NCBI GenBank assembly: GCA_963971535.1
Contig: OZ020592.1
Span: forward strand, 123,494,063-123,558,062
From: Notolepis coatsorum
Taxonomy: Eukaryota; Chordata; Actinopteri; Aulopiformes; Paralepididae
Direction of reading: 5' to 3'
DNA: 64,000 bases
A program made the position numbers and the translations under genes. How positions within the stretch are numbered: position 1 is the first letter of the stretch; each line of letters begins with the position of its first letter. This document shows, piece by piece, positions 63,201-64,000 of this stretch. The notes under the pieces were generated by a model. That model did no database searches. It worked only from the letters and a program-made list of their open reading frames with translations, and was not told the DNA's origin.

Positions 63201-63344
63201 ATGTCAGAAGTTTGGAAGCATTTTAAAATTGAAACCGAAGCCAGTCCAATAGCCAGTTGCAATGTTTGCAAGGCGGACGTTCCGTGTGGAGGAAAGAACA
63301 GAGCTGCGTTCAACACGACCAATCTAATACGACACATTATGTGA
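63201..63344 (+). pseudogene. hAT transposase N-terminal BED zinc finger
   Basis: A 47-codon frame begins MSEVWKHFKIETEASPIASC and continues NVCKADVPCGGK to NTTNLIRHIM before a stop. The C-x2-C ... H pattern with the NTTNLIRH block is the BED finger at the start of hAT transposases, which binds transposon ends. The catalytic domain is absent downstream. Confidence 0.75.
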
Positions 63345-63854
63345 CTAGAGCAAGCAAAGGAATGGGTGACTCTGCGGCTGGTGCTCTGCCAAACAGCTGT
63401 ATTGATTGCAATGCCTCGCTTGAATGAAGAACGTTCACCTGGATAACGTCAACATTCGCTTTGTGAGGATTATTGTCTGCGTTTCAGACCAAAATGGAGC
63501 AAATCATTATGTAAGTTAAACACTGTGAATGTATACTAATGTGCAAACAGATTGAAACTTTGAATATTTCTCGTATGAAGCACATTCTCAGGGGCTCAGG
63601 GTGAATGTAATGTGAGCCGCCGCGCTCGACTGGGGCTATTGAGGCAACAGAGGGGCTTGTCTCGCTTCACCAAAAATGCGTCAAATTGGTTACTAATGTG
63701 AAAGATCGGATCGGGAAAGATCGGTATCGGCAGATACTAAAAATCACATGATCAGGATCGGATCGGGAGCAAAAAAATGCGATCGGGACATCCCTACTTA
63801 AAACCTTAAAAACTAAATAAAAGGACAGAAACATTTAAAAACATATGTTTGGGA

Positions 63855-63955
63855 GAGCCAATAGAGAGAGGCAATAGAGAGAGCCAATAGAGAGCGACAA
63901 TAGAGAGCGACAATAGAGAGAGACAATAGAGAGCCAATAGAGAGCCAGGGGGCAT
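63855..63955. repeat. Short tandem repeat, CAATAGAGAGNG units
   Basis: About eight 13-15-bp units (GCCAATAGAGAGAGG, GACAATAGAGAGC). No gene is seen from here to the window end. Confidence 0.85.
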
Positions 63956-64000
63956 ATAGGAAGGTGATGGTGAAACCTGTAATGAAATGCTGGTGTTCCT

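Larger units (their letters stand above)
62420..63796 (+). mobile_element. hAT element with BED finger (1377 bp)
   Basis: The ends TAGGGATGTCCCGATC and GATCGGGACATCCCTA are perfect inverted repeats. The 8-bp duplication CTTAAAAC flanks them (62412-62419 and 63797-63804). Subterminal GATCGG-rich repeats are typical of fish hAT elements. The interior has a BED-finger frame and a SINE; the rest of the transposase is lost. Confidence 0.9.

Overview
The window looks like a piece of a teleost fish genome. It has short exons with GT-AG splice sites. It is dense in repeats typical of fish: Rex1/Babar-like LINEs, DIRS elements, hAT, TTAA-specific and Merlin-like DNA transposons, an L2-type tail, tRNA-headed SINEs, and long GA, CA and GT microsatellites. 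No bacterial-style operon, CRISPR array or rRNA gene is visible.

Two host genes can be recognised and they converge. On the + strand are the last two coding exons of an RGS7-binding protein gene (rgs7bp; 5292-5362 and 15023-15114). Its 9.7-kb intron holds a complete gag-only DIRS element, and its likely 3' UTR contains a 2-kb minisatellite. On the - strand are four exons resembling complement component C7: a TSP1/LDL-receptor-A exon at 62201-62342, and C-terminal FIM-module exons at 31434-31542, 30692-30837 and 29378-29537. About 30 kb between the first and the last three is almost entirely mobile DNA. I found none of the MACPF, EGF or CCP exons expected there, and the terminal exon carries an apparent frameshift.

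Layout. 1-4.67 kb: decayed DIRS element with RT, RNase H and tyrosine recombinase (+). 5.8-9.0 kb: two LINE 3' ends facing each other around GA tracts, one interrupted by a TTAA element. 9.3-14.67 kb: gag-only DIRS element (-). 15-18.2 kb: rgs7bp end. 18.4-23.4 kb: LINE 3' relics and simple repeats. 23.4-25.7 kb: Merlin-like element inside a palindromic MITE. 26.4-28.7 kb: LINE RT. 29.4-31.5 kb: C7 3' exons. 31.7-41.7 kb: a nest of insertions (LINE 3' end, then an LTR-like insertion, then a LINE and a 5-kb TIR element encoding a PIN/XPG-like plus CXC protein). 41.9-52.1 kb: LTR retroelement with 1.4-1.5-kb LTRs, gag remnant and no visible pol. 52.2-58.2 kb: LINE split by a hAT element that itself holds two head-to-head LINEs. 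60.4-61.9 kb: a different LINE. 62.4-63.8 kb: hAT element with a BED finger and a SINE.

A recurring 30-bp repeat (GTTAACCCTTTCACTACCAC type, often as a hairpin) abuts both DIRS elements, the LTR element and several LINE ends. The strongest leads are the gag-only DIRS element sitting exactly in that repeat, the TIR element with a nuclease-like gene, and the apparently gutted C7 locus.
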